From Anaspis maculata (lineage: Eukaryota > Arthropoda > Insecta > Coleoptera > Scraptiidae), in assembly GCA_949128115.1 (NCBI GenBank), contig OX421966.1, positions 66,213,416 through 66,277,415 on the forward strand: 64,000 nt of DNA. The letters run 5' to 3'. The position numbers and the translations under genes are program-made. Below are positions 44,391 to 54,604 of the stretch, piece after piece. Under the pieces are notes generated by a model. It saw only the letters and a program-made list of their open reading frames with translations. It had not been told where the DNA came from and searched no databases. Within the stretch, counting starts at the first letter, position 1; each line of letters begins with the position of its first letter.

Positions 44391-46294
44391 TTACAATGCA
44401 AGATGACTGAAGTATTCTTCGACGCTATATAGCGGTCTGTTCAATAGCAGCTTTTTTACATTTTTGTTGAAGAGTTTCTCCGGTAATTTTTGAAATTCTA
44501 CGGGTAGGCGATTATAGAATTTCGGTCCCCAGTAATCGATCCCTCTGGTGGAGTTGATCCGGTGAAATGGTGTTGCGAATTGTTCTCTCCTTCTGGTCGC
44601 GTAGTGATGGTAATCGCCATTCTGTTTGAAAGTGTGCCTATGTTGGTGAACATACCGCAGGGCGTCGAAGATGTAAAGGCTGCTCAAGGTGAGTATTTGG
44701 TGCTCCTTGAAAAGATCTCTGCAGCTCGTCCTACAGGGCACACCCACCAATGTTCTAATAGCTCTTTTTTGCAGCACGAAGACTCGTTCTACCTCAGGAG
44801 AAGCTCCCCAGAACATCACTCCATATTGCAGAATGGACTGGACCCTCGCAAAGTACAACGATCTCGCAGCTTCATATGTACTTATCTGTCGAATTCTCCG
44901 CATGCAGTAGATCTGTGATGGTAGTCTCTTACACAGTGTGTCTATATGTGTTTTCCATTTGAGGCTCTTGTCTATGTGTATTGTGTATGCCCAAAAAACG
45001 AAGGCTGCTGCTCTCCTGCACATCACCCTTACTGAAGTGCATCTTCTGAGTTTTACTCTCATTTAATGCCAGTTTATTGCTGTCCATCCACTTTTTAGCC
45101 TCCCGCAGAGTTTCATCCATAGCCTCAGTCACCTCGTTCCTTGATGAGCCCCGTACCAGGAAATTTGTGTCATCGGCAAACAGGTAGGTTCTTGCAAGTG
45201 GGAAATTATTCGGCAAATCATTGATGTAAATGAGGAAAAGTAACGGCCCCAACACACTCCCCTGTGGCACACCATGTCTTATCCTCTTTTCTTCTGACAT
45301 CTCATTCATCCAGTGTATCATTTGTGATCTATCCGCTAAGTATGACTTGATGAGGTCGCAGGCAACCCCTCTAATCCCATAGTAGTGCAACTTTTGCAGA
45401 AGAACTTCGTGACTTATGGTGTCAAATGCCTTTGATATATCACAACAGGCTAGTAATAAATCTTCTTTGTTGTCTAGTGAAGCTTCAATTGTCGCTAGTA
45501 GGGCACCCACGGCTGTAGCTACAGAGCGCCCACGTCTAAAGCCATGTTGAGCAGCGTTCCAGTATCCATTTTTCTCGAAGTAGCCCAGCAGCCTAGTTTT
45601 CAATGCATACTCCAAAATCTTTGAGATGGTCGGCAGGATCGATATTGGTCTATAGTTACCGCATGTATCAGGATCTCCTTTTTTGAAAATGGGAACAACT
45701 CTAGCCACCTTGAGTTGTCCTGGGAACACCCCTTCTTCAAAGCATTTATTGACTATTTTTGCAATGGGCTCTGCGATCTCCCGCGCTACCAACTTCAGTA
45801 GTTTGGTTGAAACGCCATAGATGTCTTCTGAACTATTAGTTTTTAATGCCTGAATAATGGTAACAACCTCCTCTTTTGAGCACTCATGAAGGTAACATGA
45901 GCTGTTATTATTCATGTGAAGGTTTTTTAGGTAATCGAGAGGATTTCTTACTTTATCGCTTTTTTTTATATCTCTCACAATAGTGTCCGCTATTGATGAA
46001 AAGTACTGTGCTAGATCATCCCCAGAAAGGTTAGATTTTTTTGTTTGGCTCGTGCTCTTCGTCCCAGTCTCCGTGTTTATTATGCTCCATGCGGTTTTTT
46101 GGATATTGTTTGAGTTTATTATCAACGCCTCATTTCTTTTTCTTGTTTCTTGCTCGGCCTGGATCCGATAACGGTTTTTGTAGTTATTGTATACTTTGTA
46201 CGATTCGCTGTTCTTCTTCACTCGGGCCACCACCGCCAGTGCATCCAAAACCGATTTCATACCTCGCATTTCAGAAGAAAGTTCTTGATTTCTA
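44391..46294 (-). pseudogene. Non-LTR ORF2, reverse transcriptase part (frameshifted)
   Basis: The frame 44,929-46,269 carries the RT palm: VARVVPIFKKGDPDTCGNYR, then ISILPTISKI, GFRRGRS, DISKAFDTISHEVL, HGVPQGSVLGPLLFLIYIND and the catalytic FADD (YLFADDTNFL). A different frame (44,391-45,062) continues with the thumb and C-terminal region (FWGASPEVERVFVLQKRAIR, RLPVEFQ). The switch lies near 44,990. This is the normal C-terminal layout of insect CR1/Jockey-type ORF2. The upstream end is interrupted at 46,294 by the gypsy insertion; the reading frame on the two sides is compatible. Confidence 0.9.
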
Positions 46295-46299
46295 GTTGG
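46295..46299. other. Target-site duplication of the gypsy element (left)
   Basis: Gttgg at 46,295-46,299 is repeated at 51,027-51,031, directly flanking the two LTRs. A 5-bp duplication fits Ty3/gypsy integrases. Confidence 0.9.
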
Positions 46300-46492
46300 T
46301 GTATGCGGCCTGGGTTTGGATTAAAACGAGCGTGTTTTATTTTAGTTAGAGAATGCTAATGCGTGGTGCGCTCCGCCATGTTTGTTCACTCTCTGATCAT
46401 CGCCAATCGATGGCGTCACCACTCATGGGCCATACCCGCGCGCCGTCTATACTTATTTTGTCTTTTGCTATACTAGCGCGCCACCCATAACA
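46300..46492 (-). repeat. 3' LTR of the gypsy element
   Basis: 193 bp, identical to the other LTR except one base. It begins tgtatgcggcctggg and ends acccataaca in plus orientation. Confidence 0.95.
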
Positions 46493-46507
46493 TCTCCCCT
46501 TTTTTAT
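46493..46507 (-). other. Polypurine tract
   Basis: On the minus strand aaaaaaggggaga lies directly against the 3' LTR, the expected second-strand primer of an LTR retrotransposon. Confidence 0.85.
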
Positions 46508-46679
46508 TATCAATATAAAGAAACATCTTACAATTAGAATTAAATTTCACATGAACAAATGTTTTAACTAAAAAAAAAACAATGAGGAAATGTTTTAACC
46601 ATACAATATCCACACAAACTACAATTATATATGAACTAGTTAGATACAATATAAAAAAAAATACAAAATTCACTGATTT

Positions 46680-47296
46680 TTATTTTACAAAATCTTGCAA
46701 ATATCTGGGGCGCTTTACAATTCTCCCCGATCTCGATTTTGTCTGTTTGATAGATTCGTCTGTTTTTGGTAGATCAAATCTTGTTATATTCGGATTTATG
46801 TCAATATCGGGTACTATGTCAATATCGGGTACTAGGTCAATATCGGGTACTATATCATTCAATTCCTCTTCTAACATTTTTCCATACATGCTATCATTAA
46901 TTTCTTTTTCAAAATTAACAGTATTTGCTTTTTCAAAAACTTTCTATTCCTTACAAAAACCTTCCCATTACCATCCATTTTCACAAAGTAACTCCTTGGT
47001 CTACTTTCGTCTAACTTCATAACTTTTCCCGGTTCCCATAATCCCGTTTTCAAATTTTTTACTACTATCTTTTCTCCCTCTTTCAATTTAGGCAATACTT
47101 TGGCAGTACGATCATAATAGCTTTTTTCTTTCATCTTTTTGAACTTAAGGGTTTCTGAGAAGTTTGTGGGCTGGATAGGTTTAAGTGATTCCTTATTGAT
47201 AGGAACCACTCCTTTCAAACGTCTTCCGAACAGTAAAACTGCTGGGGAAGATGATGTTTCATCAAGTGGTGTATTCCGATATTCAAGAAGTGCCAA
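46680..47296 (-). pseudogene. Displaced C-terminal part of gypsy pol (two frames)
   Basis: The 46,871-47,296 frame continues the integrase C-terminal region (MALLEYRNTPL, LLFGRRLKGVVP, YYDRTAKVLPKLKEGEKIVV) after a frame change near 47,310, beside the run cggttttttttt. A second frame change near 46,925 leads to the tail 46,680-46,889. That tail contains three 18-bp direct repeats encoding VPDIDI and ends RPRYLQDFVK. Both shifts sit near T-runs, so sequencing or assembly error is possible. Confidence 0.75.
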
Positions 47297-50200
47297 ATAT
47301 ACATCTTTTTTGTCATGTACGGTTTTTTTTTCAAAAGATTTTTTATCGATTGCACATGTCTCTCAATTAGCCCGTTAGACTGAGGGTTATGAGGAGTGCT
47401 TGTTCGATGTATGATTTCCCATTTAGCTAAAAAATTTTGAAAGTTGGCATTAACAAACTGAGGCCCTTGATCTGAACAGAAAATATCCGGTTTTCCATGT
47501 CTTGCAAAAATTGCTTTTACCTGTTCCACCACCTTTTTGTTTGTCGTATTGTTTCCGAAATTAATCAGCTCAGGAAATTTAGAATAACCATCCACCAATA
47601 ATAGATACTGATCTCCCTCAAAAGTAAAGAAATCACCTGCTACTATCTGCCATGGTCTATCCGGAACTTCATTCTCGTTTATCAATGGTTCTTTTTGTAG
47701 ATTTTTACTGTATGTCAGACAAGTCGCACACTTTTTTACTACATCTTCGATTTCTTTGGTAATCAGAGGCCAATAGACCGTTTCGCGTGCCCTCCAAATT
47801 GTTTTCTCTCTCCCTCCATGATTGTAATGAAGTGACTCAATAACTCCTTTTCTCAAACTTTTTGGAACCACAATTTGGTGTCCCTTGTAAATTATCTCCT
47901 GATTGATCACAAGTTCATCCCTAACTTTCCAAAATGGTTTCACGCAATCTTTGAGATTCTTTTTTGAATCCGGCCAACCCTCTACTATTACCGTTTTCAA
48001 CTCCTGCAAACTTTCGTCTTTTTCTGTCTCATTCTTTATTTCTTCAAACCGTTTAGGGGATACATTCTGATAATCTATTAAAGCAACCTGTGCCTCCGCA
48101 TTGCTCTCGATAATTTCGAATTCCCGATCTTCCTGGCTTGCTCTGCTGAGAGCATCTGATATATACAGAAATTTTCCCGGCTTATACCTCAACTCAAATT
48201 CATAGTTTTGCAACGAAATTCTTAACCTCTGTAGCCGTAGTGGACACTTTTCCAACGGCTTTTTGAAGATCGATACCAATGGCCTGTGATCTGTTTCAAC
48301 AATGAATTTTTTTCCATACAGATACTGGTGAAAACGAGTACACCCAAAAACGATTGCCAACGTTTCCTTTTCTATCTGAGCGTAACGTTTCTGCGTATCG
48401 TTCAGTGCCTTTGACGCGTAAGCTACTGGTAGCTTGTCTTGCAACAACACCGCGCCCAATCCATCTTTCGAACTATCTACCGACAATACCATTTCTTTCT
48501 TTTCATCAAAAAATTGCAAAACCGGGCTCTTCGTTAACACGTCTTTTAAATTTTTGAATTCTTCCTCATGTGTCGCTGTCCATTCCCATACCACATCTTT
48601 CTTCATCAAGTTTCTCAAATTAGCTGTTCTAGCCGACAAATTCGGAATGAATTTGGATACGTACGTAACCATCCCCAAAAACCTACTAAGAGCTTTAGTG
48701 TTTTTTGGAGGATCAATCGCGAGTATTGCTCTTATTTTATCCCCATCAACTCGGATTCCGTCTTTACTCAGTATATGCCCGACATACTTGACTTCATTTA
48801 CCCTCAACTGACACTTCTTTTTATTAAATCTAACACCAAACTCCCTCGCTCTCCCCAAAACCTGCCTCAAAATCTTGTCATGTTCCTCCTTGCTCTCTGC
48901 AAAAATTATAAGGTCATCAATATACAACTTGACACCTTTGATCCCTTCCATGATTTTAGCAAAAGTTTTATGGAAAATTTCCGGAGAGATATTTATTCCA
49001 AATGGAAGCCTCAAAAATCTGAATCTGCCGAAAGGTGTAGAAAAAGTCGTCAATTTCGAAGCCTCTTCCGTCAAAGTTATCTGCCAAAACCCCTTGTTAC
49101 AGTCTAGCACTGTGAACCACTGACTCCCTGCTATTTCGCTACTCAATTCTTCAAAGGTCGGGATTTTGTAATGCTCTCTCATTAAAGCTTGATTTAAATT
49201 TTGAGGATCGAGACAAATACGGATTTGTCCATTCGGCTTCCGAACTACCACAACTGGGCTCACAAATTCTGTCGGTTCGTCAATCGGTTGTATTATCTCG
49301 CAATCCCTCATTCTTTTCAACTCCTCCTCTACTTTCTTCATTTGACCAAAAGGTATCTTCCTACACGGGATTACAATTGGAGTATAACTTTCTTTCAACT
49401 TGAAATCGCAACACACCCCTTTAATTTGACCAATTCCTTCAAACAACTCATCAAACTCTTCTTCAACCTTACCATTTGCCAAACTGTCAACATTGAGAGT
49501 CAACAATTGCAAATTCTGAATGACATCAATGCCAATGATCGGTGCTGCCTTTTTATCTGTTTCCAAAATCACAAATTCAATTTTGACATCTTTCCCTCTT
49601 ACAGAACAATTTAAAACAATGTTTCCCTTAACCTCCAGTTGATCCCCACCATAATTGGTAATTTTCATTTTCTTTTTGTGCAATTTCCCACAATCCAAAC
49701 CAAGTTTTTTGAAAATATACCAAGGAATCACATTTATCTGTGCTCCCGTGTCAATTTTACATTTTAAAGTTTTCTGACACTCCTGTATCCTCACTTCAAC
49801 ATACCAATCTTTTTTCTCATATTCATTGATCACTGTATTCAATACAAAATTTGGTATTTCATCATCATCAACTGTACTACCCTCATTTACAGGATTATTT
49901 ACTATATTTACATTTTTACAAACTCGAGAAAAATGGTTCATTTTATTGCATGCATTACACTTTTTACCGTACGCACCGCATTTTCCTTTTTGATGTGCGT
50001 TTCCACAGAACTGGCAAGTCCGGTCCTGTCCTGACGCTCGGCCTTGAGTACCATGCATCTGTGCTGGTCCTCGCTGCCGCGATCCACTCGAACCGCTTCC
50101 TCTACTCTGCTCCCTCGCTCCTTTGCCCCTCTGCTGATACTGCATCGGCTTGGGCCCATGTGATTTCCATGAATTTGACGCTTGTCGCTGTTGGCTTTGT

Positions 50201-50793
50201 GGCTGCCGCTGGTGCGAACTGCCGCCACTACGAACCGCCGCCACCTCTCCAGATTCTTCGCGTAATTTTTCCACGCGACTTTTGACTTCTTCAGCGGCTC
50301 TGCATATCTGCATGGCAGTGTCTAGCGTCAAATTTTTCTTACTGAGCAGCTTCTCCTTTACGAGCTGGTTTTCTATTCCGCAGACAATTCTGTCCTTGAG
50401 GAGTTCGTCTCGCATTGTTCCGAAATCGCACCTTGCAGCCATCTTCTTGAGTTCACTTAGAAACGTGTTGAATGTTTCTCCTTTTTGTTGAATTCGCGTG
50501 TTGAAGGCTGCCCTTTCCACGCTTGGATTACTCGTCCCAACGAAGTGTTCCTCGTACTTTTTCACAATTTCCGCCAGGACTTTTACTTGATTGGCGTCGA
50601 GTTCAAATGTATCCATCAAATCTGCAGCTTCCTCTCCAATGCAATGTAGGAATGCAGCAATTCTTACCTCTTCGGGCCTGCTAGCGCATCCTGTGGCCGT
50701 CTCGTACCTGTCGTAGCACCGCTTCCAACTTTTCCATGCCGCCGCTTTATCTCCATCCATCTGCATTTCCTTCGGCTGCTTTAGGAACTCCAT
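47215..50793 (-). CDS. Gypsy-type gag-pol polyprotein (1192 codons)
   Basis: Domains in order: gag capsid-like N-terminus (residues 1-180); a Gln/Arg/Ser-rich basic linker; two CCHC-like knuckles at about 260-292 (CQFCGNAHQKGKC and CNACNKMNHFSRVC); aspartic protease with DTGA near 348; reverse transcriptase at about 470-700 with the catalytic YIDD near 624; RNase H from about 770 (SVDSSKDGLG, TDHRPLV); integrase with the H-x3-H, C-x2-C zinc site (H989, H993, C1022, C1025); and the D-D-E core (D1054, D1108 in SDQGPQF, E1144 in NGLIERH). Gag and pol share one frame with no shift. The frame is cut at the integrase C-terminus by a frameshift. Start chosen at the first Met, about 40 bp downstream of the primer site. 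Family members (K02A2.6/mag-like, from memory) reverse transcribe in cytoplasmic particles and integrate in the nucleus. Confidence 0.95.
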   Translation of the reverse strand: MEFLKQPKEMQMDGDKAAAWKSWKRCYDRYETATGCASRPEEVRIAAFLHCIGEEAADLMDTFELDANQVKVLAEIVKKYEEHFVGTSNPSVERAAFNTRIQQKGETFNTFLSELKKMAARCDFGTMRDELLKDRIVCGIENQLVKEKLLSKKNLTLDTAMQICRAAEEVKSRVEKLREESGEVAAVRSGGSSHQRQPQSQQRQASNSWKSHGPKPMQYQQRGKGAREQSRGSGSSGSRQRGPAQMHGTQGRASGQDRTCQFCGNAHQKGKCGAYGKKCNACNKMNHFSRVCKNVNIVNNPVNEGSTVDDDEIPNFVLNTVINEYEKKDWYVEVRIQECQKTLKCKIDTGAQINVIPWYIFKKLGLDCGKLHKKKMKITNYGGDQLEVKGNIVLNCSVRGKDVKIEFVILETDKKAAPIIGIDVIQNLQLLTLNVDSLANGKVEEEFDELFEGIGQIKGVCCDFKLKESYTPIVIPCRKIPFGQMKKVEEELKRMRDCEIIQPIDEPTEFVSPVVVVRKPNGQIRICLDPQNLNQALMREHYKIPTFEELSSEIAGSQWFTVLDCNKGFWQITLTEEASKLTTFSTPFGRFRFLRLPFGINISPEIFHKTFAKIMEGIKGVKLYIDDLIIFAESKEEHDKILRQVLGRAREFGVRFNKKKCQLRVNEVKYVGHILSKDGIRVDGDKIRAILAIDPPKNTKALSRFLGMVTYVSKFIPNLSARTANLRNLMKKDVVWEWTATHEEEFKNLKDVLTKSPVLQFFDEKKEMVLSVDSSKDGLGAVLLQDKLPVAYASKALNDTQKRYAQIEKETLAIVFGCTRFHQYLYGKKFIVETDHRPLVSIFKKPLEKCPLRLQRLRISLQNYEFELRYKPGKFLYISDALSRASQEDREFEIIESNAEAQVALIDYQNVSPKRFEEIKNETEKDESLQELKTVIVEGWPDSKKNLKDCVKPFWKVRDELVINQEIIYKGHQIVVPKSLRKGVIESLHYNHGGREKTIWRARETVYWPLITKEIEDVVKKCATCLTYSKNLQKEPLINENEVPDRPWQIVAGDFFTFEGDQYLLLVDGYSKFPELINFGNNTTNKKVVEQVKAIFARHGKPDIFCSDQGPQFVNANFQNFLAKWEIIHRTSTPHNPQSNGLIERHVQSIKNLLKKKPYMTKKMYIWHFLNIGIHHLMKHHLPQQFYCSEDV

Positions 50794-50820
50794 GTTTTCA
50801 GCTTTTAGCTTTAGCTATTT

Positions 50821-50833
50821 TCCGGCTGCGCCA
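50821..50833 (-). other. Primer-binding site, tRNA-Ser type
   Basis: The plus strand reads tccggctgcgcca directly before the LTR, equal to a 3' end ...CCGGCTGCG plus CCA. This is how insect serine tRNAs end as far as I remember, hence minus-strand PBS tggcgcagccgga. Confidence 0.8.
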
Positions 50834-51026
50834 TGTATGCGGCCTGGGTTTGGATTAAAACGAGCGTGTTTTATTTTAGTTAGAGAATGCTAATGCGTGG
50901 TGCGCTCCGCCATGTTTGTTTACTCTCTGATCATCGCCAATCGATGGCGTCACCACTCATGGGCCATACCCGCGCGCCGTCTATACTTATTTTGTCTTTT
51001 GCTATACTAGCGCGCCACCCATAACA
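50834..51026 (-). repeat. 5' LTR of the gypsy element
   Basis: 193 bp, promoter LTR for the minus-strand element. It has one base difference from 46,300-46,492 and is followed by the target duplication gttgg at 51,027-51,031. Confidence 0.95.
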
Positions 51027-51031
51027 GTTGG

Positions 51032-51877
51032 TGCAATTAGTTTTCTTGTTTTTGGAATGGTAGAGTTGAGGATAGTAGTGAACCTTTGGAAGAAGCCCCG
51101 GAACGCAGCGTCGGCACCCATACTCAAGGCATCGCCCCAGTCCTCTTCCATCAACAAAGATTTAAAGCGGTATGCTTTTTCATTGTTTATTGGTCGCATT
51201 TCAATAAATTCTTTCTTTATAGGTCTCTTCGCGATGTTTACATCTAGCATCTGGCTAAGATGATCCGATAAATGAAGGTTCACCGTTTCACAAGTCCACA
51301 GGCTTTTGCTCAGGTTAGTAAATATATTATCAATACATGTTTCAGATGTTGAAGAAACTCTAGAAGCACACATACTGGTCTGAGACAAGCCGAACGACTC
51401 CATCAATTCCAACAGCTGTTTAGTGGCTTTCGTCTTTAATAAAATGTCAATATTGTAGTCGCCTAAAACAAATAAATGTTTATAAGCATATTCAGTTGTT
51501 ATTTCATGCAATGCAGTTTCCAGTTGGTTGAGGAAGACCTGCAAGTCACCATCAGGCGGCCGGTACAGAACCAACACAATAGATTCCTCATCCTCCAATT
51601 CAATTGCACATGCTTCGAATTGTCTTTCGATACAATGATTTGCCACATGTAGAATCCTGAACTTGATGTTACTTCTTGTCAAAATCATCACTCCCCCATG
51701 GCAGAACTGAGTCCTAGAGAATTGACTTGCAATGTTGTAATTCTTGAAATGCACATTTCCTATTATGTCAGGCCTATACCAATGCTCTGTTATTCCCACT
51801 ACGTCAGCTTTTAATCGTTGAAGCTCACTCTCCAAGAGATCGATCTTATTTGACATGCACTGTATGTTTTGATTCAC
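51032..51877 (-). pseudogene. Non-LTR ORF2, endonuclease part
   Basis: An exonuclease-endonuclease-phosphatase domain opens the ORF2. QNIQCMSNKIDLLESEL is the N-terminal strand. ADVVGITEHW holds the catalytic Glu. VLYRPPDGD, LFVLGDYNIDILL (catalytic Asp/Asn) and the final LSDHL (catalytic Asp-His) follow in order. It nicks target DNA for target-primed reverse transcription in this family. The frame runs into the gypsy LTR at 51,026-51,031, giving a few foreign C-terminal residues. Confidence 0.9.
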
Positions 51878-51890
51878 AATAAGAAAGTGG

Positions 51891-52886
51891 TTAATTTTGC
51901 CTTCGCTCTCCTCGAAAAAACTTATGGATATATCGCTTTACAATAAGACCGTCAGGCCATACCTCTTGCTTCAGCACTTCCTCCAGCAGTTCAAACCTGA
52001 AGCCCAGCTTGAAGGATAAATTTTGTGATTTATTACTTTCGTGCTTGGTTATAAGTGAAATGTCAAATTCCTCCTCAGGAAATTGGAGCTTGAGATGGCA
52101 GTTGAGGTCCTCCACTGTGGTATCTGGATTCACCCTGCCCACATACAGCCATGCCTTCCGCTCAGCAGCCCTCAATCCGCTCTGTACTTTTGAGTTCCCC
52201 ATTATAACTTTACCATTTTTTGATTTGTTTTCTCTCTTGTGTAAGACTTCGCTTTTCGCTTTTGTGTCAGTTTCAACACTTGATTTCTCCGATTTCTTTG
52301 CCTGAGCAGGTGTTGACTTGGTGTTTGTGTTAGTCTCGCTGCTTGTGGTTTTCACGGTGTCCAGCCTTCCTTCTTCGTTTCTTCTACCTTGCTCTTTGCT
52401 GTCCTCCCCGCCAACAACCGCCGCAGAATAGAGTTGCTTAATGCTTTTCTTGTTGCTTACTTCACTATTTGTAGGGGTTTCCAGTCTCTTGTCTGATTTG
52501 TTTTCTTTCTTCTTAACCTCACTTTTAGGATTTGTTGAGTTGTTTTTATCCAGCAACTCTATTATCCTTTCTTGATCCTTGATTCGCATCTCCAGGTGGT
52601 TTACTGATCTTCTGTACACGCCGATGTCTGCGTCCGCTTTCTTGTTCTGGAGCTCTACGCCGTCTGCATCCAGTGGACCTTTGTCATCCTCAGCCTTCGC
52701 AACTGAGAAAGTTACATCATCTGCCTTGGTCACGCCCTCAGGAAACAACCTTCGCAGCAGCTCTTGAGGGATAAACTTGGCGCTCACGTTTCTGGTCAAT
52801 AAGAGCTCAATAAGATCGGCTTTGTTGTAATTGTTCAAAGTTTTTGAGAGACTGCTATACTCTGCGTCCTCTATTGTCGTCGCCAT
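51891..52886 (-). CDS. Non-LTR ORF1 protein (331 codons)
   Basis: It starts MATTIEDAEYSSL just inside the presumed 5' end of the retrotransposon. Residues 90-115 form a probable coiled coil (VNHLEMRIKDQERIIELLD). A long Ser/Lys/Glu-rich disordered middle follows. The last 90 residues resemble an RRM-like ORF1 domain (AWLYVGRVNPDTTVEDLNCH and VWPDGLIVKRYIHKFFRG). It presumably binds the element RNA. The frame is intact. It ends 14 bp before the ORF2 frame begins. Confidence 0.85.
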   Translation of the reverse strand: MATTIEDAEYSSLSKTLNNYNKADLIELLLTRNVSAKFIPQELLRRLFPEGVTKADDVTFSVAKAEDDKGPLDADGVELQNKKADADIGVYRRSVNHLEMRIKDQERIIELLDKNNSTNPKSEVKKKENKSDKRLETPTNSEVSNKKSIKQLYSAAVVGGEDSKEQGRRNEEGRLDTVKTTSSETNTNTKSTPAQAKKSEKSSVETDTKAKSEVLHKRENKSKNGKVIMGNSKVQSGLRAAERKAWLYVGRVNPDTTVEDLNCHLKLQFPEEEFDISLITKHESNKSQNLSFKLGFRFELLEEVLKQEVWPDGLIVKRYIHKFFRGERRQN

Positions 52887-52920
52887 CTTGGCTTCAAATC
52901 ACTTCTATTCACTTCGAAGT

Positions 52921-54160
52921 AAATACTACAGAAAATTAGCATGAGCTGTAGTATTACCTTCTATTTACTCGAGTACATAGAGCGGAGTATGAAGTAAAAG
53001 CTTTCACCTCTTACTTCAGTTTTTCTTCAAGTAGAAGGTGAAGTAAATGCTACGGGATTCGAAGCACTCACTACAGAGTGAAGTATTTACTTGAAGTATA
53101 AGTAAATACTTCTTCTAATCATACCACCCCATATCTTCAAAAATGGAAGCCCTAAATTATTTCACAGCATTCTTCTGATACTTTTGAAGCATCCCCTAAC
53201 TGCGGTTCAATTTCCTACTCCAAAAATATATAAATAAGTTTGCAAACACCCCGTGAACTTTCGGGAAATTGTGATTATTTTTGTGCAGTGTCGAATCTAG
53301 GACGATATTGACAAATCACCTCCACTTTATAAACAAAACAGGAGAATATAAAGACTAAGTCTCGACTTAAGGTCAGGTTAGCCACCAAACAAGTTACAGA
53401 TAAATTCTGCGTGATATGGCGGGTAGCGAAGCTTGCAGAAACGTTCCAGTTTAGGTCCACCCAGCCTTGGAAAGACGCATTTTGTAATTGACTTATAGGA
53501 TATACAGCGAGTGAAATACGGGACCTGACCCTGGGTTCCACAAAAAAAATAATTTGAGATCAGCTGATTCGCGATTTTTGTTTGTCAATTTGTAGCTTAC
53601 CGATCAATGAAAATGCTGGTTTATCAGTCAATAATGAAAAGATGATGGGTCAAGTACAGATTACAGGCATTTTTTGTGGTTAATCGCCTAGCATTTGGCA
53701 GAAAAAAGTTCAGCTAATCTGCAATCAGCCTTGATCGCTGATTATCTTTTTTGTGAAACTGACGGTTAGACTGTAATGTTGAAGTCGCGAATAACCCGCA
53801 AAATCAAGGCACAATTTTTTCACAGTAGATATAAAAGCACAAGATAAAAAAAAATAATCACGAGAAAGGAAAATAAGATATGCATTCAGGTTACTGCATA
53901 AATAGAAACCATACATGGCTCAAATTGTGAAATTTATCGCAACTTTGAGGTGCCCCTATCTATCTACATAATTATGCGGATAGAAATAAATAATAACGAA
54001 GGCAGGTACCTACCTGTACACGTACAGTGTACTATAGTGTGCTTTTTATCCACCAGTCAACGTGTATGAAAGCGAAATAAACCTGATATATTCCTAGTTA
54101 GTAGATAGGTGATTCTGATTACTTTGTAGGTACCGAGGCAAGTACCTGCATAGTAATAGT
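52921..54160. other. Intergenic with a small gaagtaaatac repeat
   Basis: Between 52,905 and 53,120 the word gaagtaaatac and its complement recur in palindromic arrangement (for example agtatttacttgaag / gtaaatacttc), a small unnamed repeat. The rest to 54,160 is A+T-rich with TAGGTACCTACC-type words near 54,003. No gene is recognised. Confidence 0.5.
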
Positions 54161-54164
54161 CGAA

Positions 54165-54170
54165 TATAAA
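54165..54170 (+). promoter_or_regulatory. TATA box of the secreted-peptide gene
   Basis: Tataaa lies 77 bp upstream of the ATG at 54,247, so a start site near 54,195 and a 5' UTR of about 50 bp are plausible. Confidence 0.5.
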
Positions 54171-54246
54171 CTGTTGGCTAAATTTGACGTACCTATCAGG
54201 TTACCAGGTGCTTACCATAGTCAAATCCCACCTCCTGCTGAGCAAA

Positions 54247-54547
54247 ATGTCGAAGGTATCACTGATGGCTGTTTTGTTAGCCTTAGCGGTGATTTCTGAA
54301 ACTGTTTTGGCAGCACCTGGGGATGATTCATCACAGGAAAAAAGCGATGGGCCGGATAATGACCAGGAGGATCTTGACAGTGAGGCTGGTAAGTTTTCCT
54401 TCGATGAATATTTTGATTGATTGAGTGATGCATTAGTATATTTGAATAAAGTTATATGGTACCTATCTTTGTCTGCCTGTAGGACCCACGACAATTGCCA
54501 GAGTCAACCCCAACCCAGAGCCTGTGACGTTTCCTGGATTAGAATGA
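54247..54547 (+). CDS. Small secreted acidic peptide, two exons
   Basis: Exon 1 is 54,247-54,388 and exon 2 is 54,483-54,547, with donor gtaagt, a 94-bp intron, acceptor cctgtag and phase 1. The 68-residue product begins MSKVSLMAVLLALAVISETV, a textbook signal peptide, with probable cleavage at ...VLA|AP near residue 22. An acidic Asp/Ser/Glu/Gln linker (about residues 25-47) follows, then a Pro-rich tail, IARVNPNPEPVTFPGLE. A polyadenylation signal aataaa lies at 54,599. There are no cysteines. It looks like a neuropeptide-like, salivary or hemolymph peptide precursor; the family is not recognised. TATA, short leader, intron and poly-A signal make it the most complete host-like gene of the window. 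Confidence 0.75.
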
Positions 54548-54604
54548 GCTATTTCGATATACATATTTATAATAAGTATGATAATTATGGGCATGGGAAA
54601 TAAA

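Larger units (their letters stand above)
46300..51026 (-). mobile_element. Young gypsy-type LTR retrotransposon (4.73 kb)
   Basis: Two 193-bp LTRs start tgtatgcggcc and end cccataaca (TG..CA). They differ at a single position that I can see (ttcactc against tttactc), so the insertion is recent. A tRNA-Ser-like primer site adjoins the right-hand (5') LTR and a polypurine tract adjoins the left-hand (3') LTR. It has one long gag-pol frame and no envelope frame. The element entered the ORF2 of a CR1-like retrotransposon. Two apparent frameshifts at the 3' end of pol make this copy probably non-autonomous despite its youth, unless they are sequencing errors in homopolymers. Confidence 0.95.
44214..52920 (-). 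mobile_element. CR1-like non-LTR retrotransposon, split by a gypsy insertion
   Basis: On the minus strand the order is ORF1 (52,886-51,891), ORF2 endonuclease (51,877-51,032), a gypsy insertion, ORF2 reverse transcriptase (46,294-44,391) and a 3' tail of (tatc)n seen as gatagatagata at 44,216-44,240. The 3' UTR is about 150 bp. A near-match of acttcaaagta (near 44,206) and acttcgaagta (near 52,912) could be a mutated target duplication, unverified. ORF1 ends 14 bp before the first Met of the ORF2 frame. The structure (coiled-coil ORF1 with an RRM-like C-terminus, APE-type endonuclease, RT, microsatellite tail) fits the CR1/Daphne group. One frameshift near 44,990 breaks ORF2, so this copy is dead apart from the gypsy disruption. 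Confidence 0.8.

Noticed and set aside
44562..44918. 118-codon plus-strand frame
   Set aside because: Antisense to the retrotransposon ORF2 C-terminal region.
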